Below are positions 21,230-32,520 of a stretch of DNA of 64,000 bases, in pieces. The stretch's first letter is position 1. Each line of letters opens with the position of its first letter. A program made the position numbers and the translations under genes. The notes under the pieces are model-generated. The model did no database searches. It was not told the DNA's origin and saw only the letters and a program-made list of their open reading frames with translations. Source of the stretch: Diphasiastrum complanatum (lineage: Eukaryota; Streptophyta; Lycopodiopsida; Lycopodiales; Lycopodiaceae); the NCBI GenBank assembly GCA_029204225.1, contig CM055094.1:14512928-14576927 (forward strand). The letters run 5' to 3'.

Positions 21230-22108
21230 ACTAGCATAGTAAGATCACAACACATAGTGCGCTATTATTGTGAACCATTCTTGGGCACAAGATCTTGATC
21301 TGATCGTTGTATTTACAATGAATTAATGGAGATTCTCTATCTTCTTATGTGTGTTCCATTGTAGAATGCTTTCCGATAATTTCTCTCAAGTACATTGATA
21401 CTCGCTCCATGACTCAGACGAGTGTGTTACAACGAGTAGTGCACATGTATTTATATTGTTATAGGACAAGTCTTTTGGCCTTTTATTTACAGGTCTTTTG
21501 GCGTTTCAATGCTGTAACAGTAGATATCTAACCGTTTACGACGGTTGATATTCAAATAGATGCTCTGTTTCTAGACTCAAATAAAATTTGTTCGCGAATA
21601 ATTTGTGACAAATCATCTCTTCGTCTCAGCTTTGTGTTTCGTGAATTGTTTGCGACACTTGTCTCTTCGCGACATTTTCACCTTTAGCGAATTGTTCACG
21701 ATAGATGACAATTCTTGAGCTTGAAGAAGAAATCTAGAATATTTCGCAAACTATTTGAGATAGTTTCGCGACAGGTGAGCTTGAAGAACAGTCCAGAAGA
21801 TTTCGCGAATTGTTTGCGACAATTTCACAACATCTGAGGCTTGAACAAGAAACAAAATATTTCACGACAAAATTTTGTTCACGAATCTTTCGAGCTTCAA
21901 CAAGAAAGCCATGAGCTTCTACAAGAAACTATTTCACGAATCTTTTGAGTTGATTGCAAGACAAATTTCGCGAATCCTTCGCAAATCTTTTCGAGTTGGT
22001 TATGAATAGAAATGTTTCGAGTTCACGTTTGTTTCTTTCTCATCCTTTGTCAAGTAAACTGTGCGCTTTGTTGGTAGAATCAAGATCTATCTAATCAGTT
22101 GTTCTACA
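21230..22108 (-). repeat. LTR of a minus-strand copia, with TTCGCGAA repeat array
   Basis: In minus orientation the LTR begins TGTAGAACAACTG (at 22108) right after the polypurine tract TTTGAGAGGGAG. Its U3 (about 21590-22020) is packed with degenerate copies of TTTCGCGAATTGTTTGCGACA on both strands. A TATA box (CAATATAAATACATG, minus strand) lies near 21450. The left limit near 21230 is a guess. Confidence 0.6.
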
Positions 22109-22337
22109 GCTCCCTCTCAAAGTGGTAGTTAGATTAACTCCAATCTTCTTCGCTGCTTCTCGAACAAAGTTTTACTTAGCGGCTTTGTAAAGATATCAAA
22201 TGTCATTTCCTCTGTGGGTATGAAGACTGTCTTTACTATCTTCTTCTCGACTAAGTCTCGAATCACATATGATACTTGATAGCTATGTGCTTTGTTTTCG
22301 AAGTGAAATACAAGATCTTTCGTAAGATAGATTGCTG
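22109..22337 (-). pseudogene. Minus-strand copia RNase H tail
   Basis: Minus-strand reading SAIYL.KDLVFHFENKAH..QVSYVIRDLVEKKIV....IPTEEMTFDIFTKPLSKTLF...R is the end of a copia RNase H, followed by its polypurine tract. The fragment stops at 22337, precisely where the duplicated LTR/gypsy segment begins. Confidence 0.75.
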
Positions 22338-22505
22338 AAGAGGTGCATAGATCAATGATCCAATAGGATCAAGAGGTGACAAAATATGGTCCAATCATAG
22401 TTAAGCATAGTGGTAGCTCATGGACCTACTAGTATCATTGTACTCCTCATTTTGAATGCAATTGATTTGGTGATTTCATGGATTTTGTGAGTTATTGGAT
22501 TTCTA

Positions 22506-22600
22506 GCTTTCTCTCTCTACCCGAGAGCTCATGATGCTTTCTCTCTCTATCCGAGAGCTCATGATGCATTTTCTCTCTCTACCCGAGGAGAGCAGCTTGT
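22506..22600. repeat. 30-bp x3 tandem repeat inside the LTR
   Basis: Unit GCTTTCTCTCTCTACCCGAG followed by AGCTCATGAT, three times, the last copy diverged. The same array is present in the other LTR copies at about 24278 and 29814, so it is a fixed feature of this LTR family. Confidence 0.9.
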
Positions 22601-22801
22601 TTTCACTTAGATTATTTTTTGAATACTTCCCACACGTGTGAGTGAGAGTTGGAAGTGATTGAATGCATGTAGTAGTGTGTTTTTGCCATAGGATTCAAGA
22701 TTGATCTTGAATCTCAATCTAGTCTTGATCTTGGTGCATCTACACACCTTAGGAGATCACAAGTACATGTAGTGGACAATCCACACGTGTGAAATTCAAC
22801 A

Positions 22802-24214
22802 TAATGTTCCACAATCTTCTTATCTTTCTTTGTAAATTAAGACTCCTGTGAACTTGACTCAACACTATCCTCATTTTTTCCGATCCGAATATTGTTCCAA
22901 ATATGAACAAAATGGGAATCACTTTCATATTCTCCTATCATTGAAAGATATAGATCCGTGGAAATCTGGGTGAATGACAATTCGTTCAGTTCACCAATCC
23001 GACTAAAAGCATCCACAACTTGATTCGAGCTGCCTCTTATATAGTGGATTTCATGATCAAATTCTTGCATCAATTTGGCCCATCGGACTTTCCTCACCCA
23101 AAGGTGATTACAAAAATACTTAAGAGACCGGTGATCTGTATACACTATAAACTTACTATCATATAAGTGCATGGATAACCGCAAGTAATTCTTTTTCCTG
23201 CGTAGTATAATGCAACTGAGAACCAATGAAATTTTTGCTTTCAGTGGCCTATCATTTTTGTAATAGAACCGCTCCAATTGCGGTATCACTTGTGTCAGTT
23301 CTTACAATGTAAGTAAATCTGGATCTACAATTTGTATTACAGGAGCTAAAACAACCAGAGTTTTAAGTTTCTCAAAACACTGATTCAATTCTTCATTCTA
23401 AACAATAGGCGGACTAGACCGATTTCTCTTTTTCTTTTTATGAACAATCTCTTTTGTCAGATTATTGAGTGGGGATGCTATCTTAGCATACTCCTCAATG
23501 AATCTCCGAAAGAAAATCACAAATCCCAAAAATGATTTAACTTGTCTCACAATTTGTGGAATTGGCCAATCAACCACTATCTTGATTTTATTCTCGTCCC
23601 ATAAGCAATGATCTTATGACCGAGATAAACCAGCTCATGCTTAAATAGTTCACACTTGGATTCCTTAGCATAGAGCAACTCCTGTTGGAGTTTCATCAAG
23701 ATAGTTCTCAAGTGTTCCATGTGTTCCTCAAAGGTCTTACTGTAGACAATAATGCCATCTAGGAATACTACCACAAACTTTCCCAAATATGAACGAAACA
23801 AATCGTTCATCATTTGCTGGAATGTCGTTGGAGCATTCGTGCAAAGTCATCAATCTCCACTACGTCCTGCATTTGGTTCAAATTATTGCAAAATGAGTAT
23901 GTTGAAGACAAACAAACATAAATGGCAACACTAGGAACTCATAATGGCCAAATCTAGTATGAAATTCAGTCTATTGAGCATCTTATGATTTAATTCTTAT
24001 CTGATGGTACCCTATTATGAGATCTATCTTAGTGAAATATTTTGCTCGACCCAAGCAATCTACAAGGTCATCCATCCTGGGTAACAGATATTTGTTCTTG
24101 ATAGTCACCTTATTCAATCCCTTGTAATCCACGCACATTCGGAAACCTCCATCTTTCTTCACTTTTAGAAGAATAGACCGTCCCATAGTGACTTAGTGGG
24201 TTGGATATGTCCCA
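22802..24214 (-). pseudogene. Ty3/gypsy pol relic (RT + RNase H), copy 1
   Basis: Minus strand. RT pieces [20 protein letters not shown] and [20 protein letters not shown] at 23983-24186, then [20 protein letters not shown] (catalytic YxDD box changed to FLDG) at 23577-23813. RNase H follows at 22837-23289 (SKFIVYTDHRSLKYF, ..KVRWAKLMQEFDHEIHYIRG..N.VVDAFSR). The region between the two RT pieces carries an ~80-bp unrelated insert in place of the usual LPFGLKNAP coding sequence; the second, tandem RT copy at 31560-32018 lacks it. Multiple stops: inactive. Confidence 0.85.
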
Positions 24215-24220
24215 TCCTCA

Positions 24221-24572
24221 TTTTGAATGCAATTGATTTGGTGATTTCATGGATTTTGTGAGTTATTGGATTTCTAGCTTTCTCTCTCTACTCGAGAGCT
24301 CATGATGCTTTCTCTCTCTACCCGAGAGCTCATGATGCATTTTCTCTCTCTACTCGAGGAGAGCAACTTGTTTTTACTTAGATTATTTTTTGAATACTTC
24401 CCACACGTGTGAGTGAGAGTTGGAAGTGATTGAATGCATGTAGTAGTGTGTTTTTGCCATAGGATTCAAGATTGATCTTGAATCTCAATCTAGTCTTGAT
24501 CTTGGTGCATCTACACACCTTAGGAGATCACAAGTACATGTAGTGTACAGTCCACACGTGTGAAATTCAACA
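24221..24572 (+). repeat. Truncated 5' LTR of the near-intact copia
   Basis: Last 352 bp of the LTR, matching 29758-30109 with roughly 2% differences. It ends ...CACACGTGTGAAATTCAACA immediately before the primer-binding site. The first ~414 bp of the LTR, including its TG end, are missing because the sequence starts at the TCCTCA junction with gypsy DNA. Confidence 0.9.
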
Positions 24573-24584
24573 TGGTATCAGAGC
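24573..24584 (+). promoter_or_regulatory. Primer-binding site (initiator tRNA-Met type)
   Basis: TGGTATCAGAGC lies directly after the CA end of the 5' LTR. It is the canonical plant copia PBS, complementary to the 3' end of initiator methionine tRNA, which primes minus-strand DNA synthesis. Confidence 0.95.
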
Positions 24585-25328
24585 CTACCTAAGGTTACCA
24601 TGCATTTTGATCCATCTAAGTGAAAAATTTTCATCAATCTTGAGCTAGAAGTTGTCAAGGCCCATTTTCCTAGCTATCTTGTTCAATCTTGGATCAAAAG
24701 AGATCAAAAGGACATTGATTGGGTCTGACCTGGTACTGTACATAATCAGGTGCTCAGACACGTGTGAGGAACATCCAATTTCAGTTTGGAAGTTCTCTCT
24801 CATGTTTGATCCATTTATCTTGCTTGATAGCTTGTTTTGAATCTATTTTTGTCTAGTTTTTGTTGCAATCAGTTTCATTCCATTTGGTTGAGCCAATCAA
24901 AAGTTATAAGCTTTTGAAGAGGGTTAGGTAGGGCACCTAGACCTGGGTGGACACATTTGGTTTGGTCAAGAGATTGCTTGGTTGATCCAAAATCACAGTT
25001 GTATGCTTGCCAATCTCATCTATATGTGATCTAGGCACTGTTTTGAGATCTTAGCCATTTTGTTTCATGCAATATCATTGTATTTGAGTCAAATTTGATT
25101 TCTTAGTGTATTTCACACGTGCTAAGAGTGTTAGATCCTAACTTTGCCTATACTCCATCATTTGATGTGAAATAGATCTTGTTTTAGAGAGATTTGAGTA
25201 GCTGGTGAGAATCAATTCACAAAATGTTGTAAGATCTTTCATAGGAGGAGATAGTACTCAATTATTGGATCCTATTGAAAGTGTGTAACAACATTTATTG
25301 TTCATCATTTGAGTTTTCTTCACTTCAA
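24585..25328 (+). other. Copia untranslated leader
   Basis: About 740 bp between the PBS and the gag ATG, no conserved frame. It includes two CACGTG sites (near 24760 and 25114). A packaging signal would be expected here but cannot be pinpointed. Confidence 0.6.
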
Positions 25329-26486
25329 ATGTCTTCAATGGGTTCATCCTTGTTGGAACCAAGTGAAAGATTGACCACTTCAAACTATTCAATTTGGAAA
25401 ATGAGGATGGAGTCCATCTTGATCCTTCAAGACGTGATGGACATAGTTCTTGGCCTTGAAAAAGAACCACAAGTTCTTCAAGAGGTTCAAAAATACAAAA
25501 AGAGAGCTAGGATGGATCTCCACTACATTAAGATGAATGTCTCTAATGAGATATTGAGGGAGATAGGTACTTGTACAACAACCAAAGAAGCTTGGGATTG
25601 TCTCAAGACTATCTATGAGGCTAAGAATACCTCTAGGCTTCTCACTCTTAGGAATCAAATCTTTCAAAGTAGCCAAAAGAGTGATGAGAGTGCATCTAGT
25701 TATGTTTTGAGAGTAAAAGATATTCATAGAGAGCTTGCTTGCATTGGTGATTCCATCAATTAAAATGAGCTAGTTCAAGTGATTCTCAATGGCTTGAGAA
25801 GTGAATTTGATAACCTTGTCCAATCCTATGCCATTAAGGAGGAGCTACCAAGTTTGGAGGCTCTCCAAAGTGTGCTAATTTCAGAAGAATCAAGACAAGA
25901 GTACAAGCTCTTGAGGATGGACAAGCTTTCTCTCACTCATAATGATGGCAAAGCTCTCTTTGCCAAGGATAAGCACAAAGAGAGGAGCAAGAACCAACAT
26001 CAACAATCCTCAAGCAAGGACAAAGTCAAATCCAAAGCCAAAGATGAGGAGGAAGATGATTCCTCTAATGCTTCATCATCCAAGCTCAAGAAGAAGAAGA
26101 AGAAGATCAAGTGCTTTTATTGTGGCAAGAAAGGTCATTATGCCACCAATTGCTTCAAAAAGAAGAACCAACTCAAGCAAGCCAATATTACCAATGAGAA
26201 GGAAGACACTATTGCAAGTGATGGAGAGGGATCTCTTATGGTCTCTAGTTTCTCATCTACTCCTTTCAAGAAGGACGGCCTATGGTATATTGATAGTGGA
26301 GCCTCTTCACATATGTGTAGCTCCAAGGACTCTTTCTCTTCTATTGCACCTTATGATGGAGTGAAGAAAGCAATATACACTGCAAATGATTTTGAATGTC
26401 CTATTGAAGGCATAGGGAACATTCCCTTGAAGCTTGCATCCTCTAAAGTTCTTTCTCTCTCTAGAGTTCTTTATGTACCTAACTAA
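25329..26486 (+). pseudogene. Copia gag + protease, one in-frame stop
   Basis: Gag most likely starts at the ATG at 25329 (MSSMGSS...); the open frame extends further up only through a non-ATG codon. Features in order: copia gag N-terminus with YSIWKMRMESIL, a UBN2-type gag core (KEAWDCLKTIYE, LRNQIF), then TAA at 25761-25763 in an otherwise continuous frame. A lysine/serine-rich linker, a CCHC zinc knuckle (C-FYC-GKKGH-YATN-C, 26112-26153) and the aspartic protease motif WYIDSGASSHM (about 26283-26315) follow. Gag forms the virus-like particle and binds RNA; protease processes the polyprotein. The frame shifts near 26480 into the next segment. Confidence 0.92.
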
Positions 26487-29325
26487 GCTTACCAAGAATC
26501 TTATTAGTGTTGGCCAATTGCTTGATAATGGCCTTGATGTAAAACTCAATGTTGATACTTGCACTATCAAGAAGAATGATGAGATACTTGCATTAGGATC
26601 TAGATTTGGTGGCATCTATAAACTAGATCCAAATGAGTATGTGAATGCTTGTAATGTTGCTCTTGTGAACAAGCTCTCTATGGAGGAATTATGGCATAGG
26701 AGGTTGGGACATCCCAACTACAAATCCATGCTCTCTATGATCAAAGAGTCCAAAGCTATTGGCTTGCCAAAGTCATTCTCCAAGAAGATCAAGCCTTGTG
26801 AGGCTTGTGCTATTGCTAAATCTCACAAAAAGCCATTTACAAGATCTTCTATCAAAAGCAAGCATCCTTTGGAGTTAATCCACTCGGATGTGCATTTCTC
26901 ATCAACTACAAGCAAGGGAGGAGCCACTTGTTTTGTTACTTTCATTGATGATTACACAAGATTCACTTGGATATATCTTCTTGCTTCAAAATCTATGGTG
27001 TTTGATCATTTCCTTATTTTCAAAGCTTATGTAGAGAAGCAATTCTCATTCAAGATTAAAGCTCTTAGAAGTGATGGAGGTGGTGAATATATCTCCAATA
27101 AATTTCAAGATTTTTGTGAGCTTGAAGGCATTAAAAGAGAGTTTTCTTGTGCCTACTCTCCATCTCAAAATGGAGTGGCCGAGAGAAAGAATAGATCTCT
27201 ATGTGAATGTGCAAAATCTATGAGAATTGAGGCATCTTTGCCCAAAGATTTTTGGGGAGAAGCCATTAATTGTGCAAATTATCTTTGCAATAGGCTCCCA
27301 CATATAGCTCTTGGAGGAAAGTCACCATATGAAATCTTATTTTTGAAGAAGCCTAAGGTTGATCACCTTAGAGTTTTTGGATGCTTATGCTTTGTCCATA
27401 TTCCCTTGGAAACAAGGAAGAAGGAAGATCCTAGTGCATGCAAAGGGATCATGGTTGGATACTCATCCACCAAGAAGGCCTATAGAGTCTTTATACTCTC
27501 TACTTCTCAAGTTGTTGAAAGTAGAGATGTTGTCTTTCATGAAGATCAACACTCATCATTTGAAGAGGCCGAGATCAAGAAATCTATGGATGCATCATCA
27601 ATTATTGATTTTGAAGACAATCATGATGTGATGGGGTCGAGATTTGAAGAAGACTCTCCTCGGATTTTTTCACCAAGAAGATCCATGAGAGATAGATCCG
27701 AGCCTAAGAGGCTCTCATATGTTGACAAAGGCAAACAAGTGGATCTTGATTCCACTAATTATGTTTTTTATGTCTCTCATGAAGAGCCAAAGAATGTACA
27801 AGAGGCACTCAATACCAAGGAGTGGTATGATGCCATGAAGCAAGAGTATGATGCATTGATCACCAACAATACTTGGGAGCTTGTGGATCCTCCTTCCAAC
27901 AAGCATGTGATTGGTTGCAAGTGGGTATTTCGGATCAAGTTCAATCATGATGGCACCATCAACAAGCATAAAGCAAGATTATGTGCCAAAGGATTTGCTC
28001 AAATCCATGGTCTTGATTATGAGGAGACCTTTGCACCCGTTGCAAAGATGGTGACAATAAGAATTCTTATTTCTCTTGCTTGTTTTTTCAAGTGGAAGGT
28101 GTTCCAATTAGATGTATCCAATGCTTTTCTAAATGGTTATCTTGAGGAGGAGATCTATATGGAACAACCTCAAGGATTCATCAAGGATGAGTCCAAAGTG
28201 TGCTTGCTCTTCAAAAGTCTTTATGGACTCAAGCAAGCACCAAGATCATGGTATTCAAGACTTAACTCTTTTCTTATCTCACTAGGATTTACTCTTAGTG
28301 ACTATGATCCTTCCATGTATCTAAAGTTTGTTGATAGCAATATTGTCATTCTTCTAATTTATGTTGATGACATTATTCTTTGTGGAAGTTGTATCAAGCT
28401 AGTTGATGAAACCAAGCTAGCACCTAGATGTGAGTTTAAAATGCAAGATCTAGGAGAGATACATTACATCCTAGGCCTAGAAATTGATTTTTATGAAAAT
28501 AATGTCTTTATATGCCAATCTAGATATGCTCACTCTATGTTGAAAAAATTCCATATGGAAAATTCTAAGAGCATAGATACTCCAATGGAGCAAATTGTAA
28601 AAGATCCTAATAAAGGTGATGAAATATCCTTTGAGGACATCACACTTTTTAGGAGTCTTGTAGGCTCCTTGATTTGGCTTACCATTACTAGGCCCGATCT
28701 TGGTTTTTGTGTGCACAAATTGAGTCAATTTATGGAAGATCCTAAGATCCATCATTGGAAGATGGCCAAGAGGATTCTAAGATATGTATCTTCATCTTGT
28801 GATTATGGTCTACTCTATAAAAGTGAAGATCTATCCATTATTGGCTACTCGGATTCGGACTTTTCAAGTGACAAGATGGATCGAAAGTCTATTAGTGCAT
28901 ACACTATCTTTCTTGGAGGCAATCTAATATCTTGGCTTTCCAAAAAGCAAGATACTATATCTCTCTCTTCATGTGAGGCCGAGTACAAAGCACTCACTAC
29001 AACTACCAAAGAAGTGCTTTGGATCAAGAGGTTATTAATGGAACTAAAGTGCATCAAGGAGGATGATCTACCAATGATCAAGTGTGATAACATCTCGGCC
29101 CAAGCTCTTGCCAATAATCCCATATTTCATGCAAGAAGCAAGCACATAGAAGTGGCACACCATTTTGTGAGAGAAAAGCTTATTGGAGGAGAGATCTATT
29201 TGGAGCATGTCAACTCGTCCTCTTGTATTGCCCATCTACTCACCAAGCCTTCGAGCAAAAGTGCTTTCATCAAGCATAGATCTAATCTTGGAGTTATATC
29301 AAGATCAATGCTCAAATCTTCATAG
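26487..29325 (+). CDS. Copia pol: integrase, reverse transcriptase, RNase H (open)
   Basis: Uninterrupted frame (open from 26434). Integrase zinc region with LWHRRLGHPN...CEACAIAKSH (about 26690-26825), catalytic core with SDVHF, FIDDYTRFTW, LRSDGGGEY and SQNGVAERKN. RT with KWVFRIKFN, LDVSNAFLNGYLEE, SLYGLKQAPRSWY and the catalytic YVDDIIL at 28361. RNase H from about 28830 with SDSDFSSD.MDRKS, SSCEAEY, HARSKHIEVAHHFVREK and LLTKP. All key residues I can check are present. Host role: none; it mediates reverse transcription and integration of its own RNA. Confidence 0.93.
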
Positions 29326-29343
29326 ATAATTTTTTAGGAGGAG

Positions 29344-30109
29344 TGTGAAGAATTGAAAAAGATTATCTATGTTAGATATAGGGGTCTTATGTTTTTTACA
29401 TCAAGCATCTAGGTGTAGGATGTTGATAGGAATAAAATTGGCATAGATGGCAGATTATGCATTTCCACTTGTAATGCCACTATTGAGCCAAAATAGAGTA
29501 AGAGGCTAAACACTTGCTAATTAGAGTGTAGACAAGTGTAAAGTTTTTGTTTATAAATTCCAAGAGGTCCAATAGGATTTAGAGGTGGAACCTTGTGAGG
29601 TCCAATAGGAAATTGAGGTGTGCTTGAATATAGTCCAATAGAATTAAGAGGTGCATAGATCAATGATCCAATAGGATCAAGAGGTGACAAAATATGGTCC
29701 AGTCATAGTTAAGCACAGTGGTAGCTCGTGGACCTACTAGTATCATTGTACTCCTCATTTTGAATGCAATTGATTTGGTGATTTCATGGATTTTGTGAGT
29801 TATTGGATTTCTAGCTTTCTCTCTCTACCCGAGAGCTCATGATGCTTTCTCTCTCTACCCGAGAGCTCATGATGCATTTTCTCTCTCTACCCAAGGAGAG
29901 CAGCTTGTTTTCACTTAGATTATTTTTTGAATACTTCCCACACGTGTGAGTGAGAGTTGGAAGTGATTGAATGCATGTAGTAGTGTGTTTTTGCCATAGG
30001 ATTCAAGATTGATCTTGAATCTCAATCTAGTCTTGATCTTGGTGCATCTACACACCTTAGGAGATCACAAGTACATGTAGTGGACAATCCACACGTGTGA
30101 AATTCAACA
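29344..30109 (+). repeat. Complete 3' LTR (766 bp)
   Basis: Begins TGTGAAGAATTG directly after the polypurine tract and ends ...TGTGAAATTCAACA, matching the end of the 5' LTR. It carries the 30-bp triple repeat (from 29814) and two perfect CACACGTGTG palindromes (about 29939 and 30090). The CA end is followed directly by minus-strand gypsy sequence, showing that the copia had inserted into a gypsy relic. Confidence 0.95.
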
Positions 30110-31528
30110 TAATGTTCCACAATCTTCTTATCTTTCTTTGTAAATTAAGACTCCTGTGAGCTTGACTCAACACTATCCTCATTTTTTCCGATCCGAATAT
30201 TGTTCCAAATATGAACAAAATGGGAATCACTTTCATATTTTCCTATCATTGAAAGATATAGATCCGTGGAAATCTGGGTGAATGACAATTCATTCAGTTC
30301 ACCAATCCGACTAAAAGCATCCACAACTTGATTTGAGCTGCCTCTTATATAGTGGATTTCATGATCAAATTCTTGCATCAATTTGGCCCATCGGACTTTT
30401 CTCACCCAAAGGTGATTACAAAAATACTTAAGAGACCGGTGATCTGTATACACTATAAACTTACTACCATATAAGTGCATGGATAACCGCAAGTAATTCT
30501 TTTTCCTGCGTAGTATAATGCAACTGAGAACCAATGAAATTTTTGCTTTCAGTGGCCTATCATTTTTGTAATAGAACCGCTCCAATTGCGGTATCACTTG
30601 TGTCAGTTCTTACAATGTAAGTAAATCTGGATCTACAATTTGTATTACAGGAGCTAAAACAACCAGAGTTTTAAGTTTCTCAAAACACTAATTCAATTCT
30701 TCATTCTAAACAATAGGCGGACTAGACCGATTTCTCTTTTTCTTTTTATGAACAATCTCTTTTGTCAGATTATTGAGTGGGGATGCTATCTTAGCATACT
30801 CCTCAATGAATCTCCGAAAGAAAACCACAAATCCCAAAAATGATTTAACTTGTCTCACAATTTGTGGAATCGGCCAATCAACCACTATCTTGATTTTATC
30901 CTCGTCCCATAAGCAATGATCTTATGACCGAGATAAACCAGCTCATGCTTAAATAATTCACACTTGGATTCCTTAGCATAGAGCAACTTCTGTTGGAGTT
31001 TCATCAAGATAGTTCTCAAGTGTTCCATGTGTTCCTCAAAGGTCTTACTGTAGACAATAATGCCATCTAGGAATACTACCACAAACTTTCCCAAATATGA
31101 ACGAAACAAATCGTTCATCATTTGCTGGAATGTCGTTGGAGCATTCGTGCAAAGTCATCAATCTCCACTACGTCCTGCATTTGGTTCAAATTATTGCAAA
31201 ATGAGTATGTTGAAGACAAACAAACATAAATGGCAACACTAGGAACTTATAATGGCCAAATCTAGTATGAAATTCAGTCTATTGAGCATCTTATGATTTA
31301 ATTCTTATCTGATGGTACCCTATTATGAGATCTATCTTAGTGAAATATTTTGCTCGACCCAAGCAATCTACAAGGTCATCCATCCTGGGTAATAGATATT
31401 TGTTCTTGATAGTCACCTTATTCAATCCCTTGTAATCCACGCACATTCGGAAACCTCCATCTTTCTTCACTTTTAGAAGAATAGACCGTCCCATGGTGAC
31501 TTACTAGGTTGGATATGTCCCATCCTCA
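29646..31528. repeat. 1.88-kb duplicated segment, copy 2
   Basis: Partner of 22338-24220 at a constant 7308-bp offset. Here the right end TCCTCA (31523-31528) continues naturally into gypsy sequence, so this is the ancestral arrangement of that junction. Confidence 0.93.
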
Positions 31529-32520
31529 GATAGTTTTATATTTGATTTGAAATCTCTATCTATTCTTTTTGAGAGCTATAAGGTTGTCTATAGAGTTTCA
31601 TCAAGATAGTTCTCAAGTGTTCTATGTGTTCCTCAAAGGTCTTACTGTAGACGATAATGCCATCTAGGAATACTACCACAAACTTTCCCAAATATGGACG
31701 AAACAAACCGTTCATCATTTGCTGGAATGTCGTTGGAGCATTCTTTAATCCAAATGGCAACACTAGGAACTCATAATGGCCAAATCTAGTATGAAATTTA
31801 GTCAATTGAACATCTTATGATTTAATGCTCATCTGACGGTACCCTATTAAGAGATCTATCTTAGTGAAATATTTTGCTCCACCCAAACAATCTACAAGGT
31901 CATCCATCCTGGGTAACAGATATTTGTTTTTAATAGTCACCTTATTCAATCCCTTGTAATCCACGCACATCCGAAAACCTCCATCTTTCTTCACTTTTAG
32001 AAGAACAGACCGTCCCATGGTTACTTATTGGGTTGGATATGTCCCATCCTCAGATAGTTTTATATTTGATTTGAATCTCTATCTATTCTTTTTCAGAGAA
32101 CCTATAAGGTTGTCTAGAGATAGGTTGACTTCATGGACTTAAACCTAGATGGTGGTAAACCATGAGATAATTTTAACATTTTTATATTCACTTATGATCT
32201 GATTTTCATTGCTTGTTCATGATCTAAACTTATTGAGTTAAGAATCACAGATAATTCACAACTATTTAGATACACATCATAAACATCCATAATTAGAATA
32301 ACAAATACTAAAAAACTTAGTAACTATCTTATCACCTTCCTTGAAAGTGAGAACATGTTTCTCAAAATCAATAGCTAGAGAAGGCGATTTGCTAAATAAC
32401 CATTTATATCCAAAAATTAATTCAGTGCGGGCTAGGTCTGTTGAAGTTGCTTCCTGGACACCACCACCATGGAGTCGTATGCTTTTGCTATCCAAAAAAC
32501 ATCCTTGAGACTTTAAAGGA
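30110..32520 (-). pseudogene. Ty3/gypsy pol relic with tandemly duplicated RT
   Basis: Minus strand. RNase H (30145-30597), RT pieces (30885-31121, 31291-31494), then a second copy of the RT region (31560-32018) about 0.6 kb further on. The second copy is better preserved: [22 protein letters not shown] is continuous, without the ~80-bp insert of the first. Beyond it, around 32100-32160, remains of the SHGLPPSR linker are visible. A short frame at 32277-32495 ending ...DFEKHVLTFKEGDKI resembles the protease-RT spacer of gypsy elements. The catalytic box reads FLDG in both copies. Stops throughout. Confidence 0.82.

Larger units (their letters stand above)
22338..24220. repeat. 1.88-kb duplicated segment, copy 1 (partial LTR + gypsy pol relic)
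   Basis: Matches 29646-31528 without any gap at a constant offset of 7308 bp. I count about 22 substitutions, nearly all transitions (~1.2%). It contains the last 465 bp of the copia LTR (22338-22801) and then minus-strand gypsy pol. The right end is the hexamer TCCTCA (24215-24220). Here the sequence jumps from gypsy into LTR, whereas the other copy continues in gypsy. Confidence 0.93.
24573..29343 (+). mobile_element. Near-intact Ty1/copia retrotransposon, internal region
   Basis: Complete copia order: PBS, gag with zinc knuckle, protease, integrase, reverse transcriptase, RNase H, polypurine tract (TTTTTTAGGAGGAG, 29330-29343), full 3' LTR. The gag-pol frame has only two visible lesions: one in-frame TAA (25761-25763) and one frameshift near 26480. 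Everything from 26434 to 29325 is a single open frame of 963 codons. The 5' LTR is truncated, so the element could not be transcribed normally. It is the youngest-looking element in the window. Confidence 0.95.

Noticed and set aside
23752-23934. 60-codon plus-strand ORFs at 23752 and 31060
   Set aside because: Antisense to gypsy RT and its insert; present twice only because of the 7308-bp duplication.
27359-29123. Secondary ORFs inside the copia pol
   Set aside because: Alternative-frame shadows of the 963-codon polyprotein.
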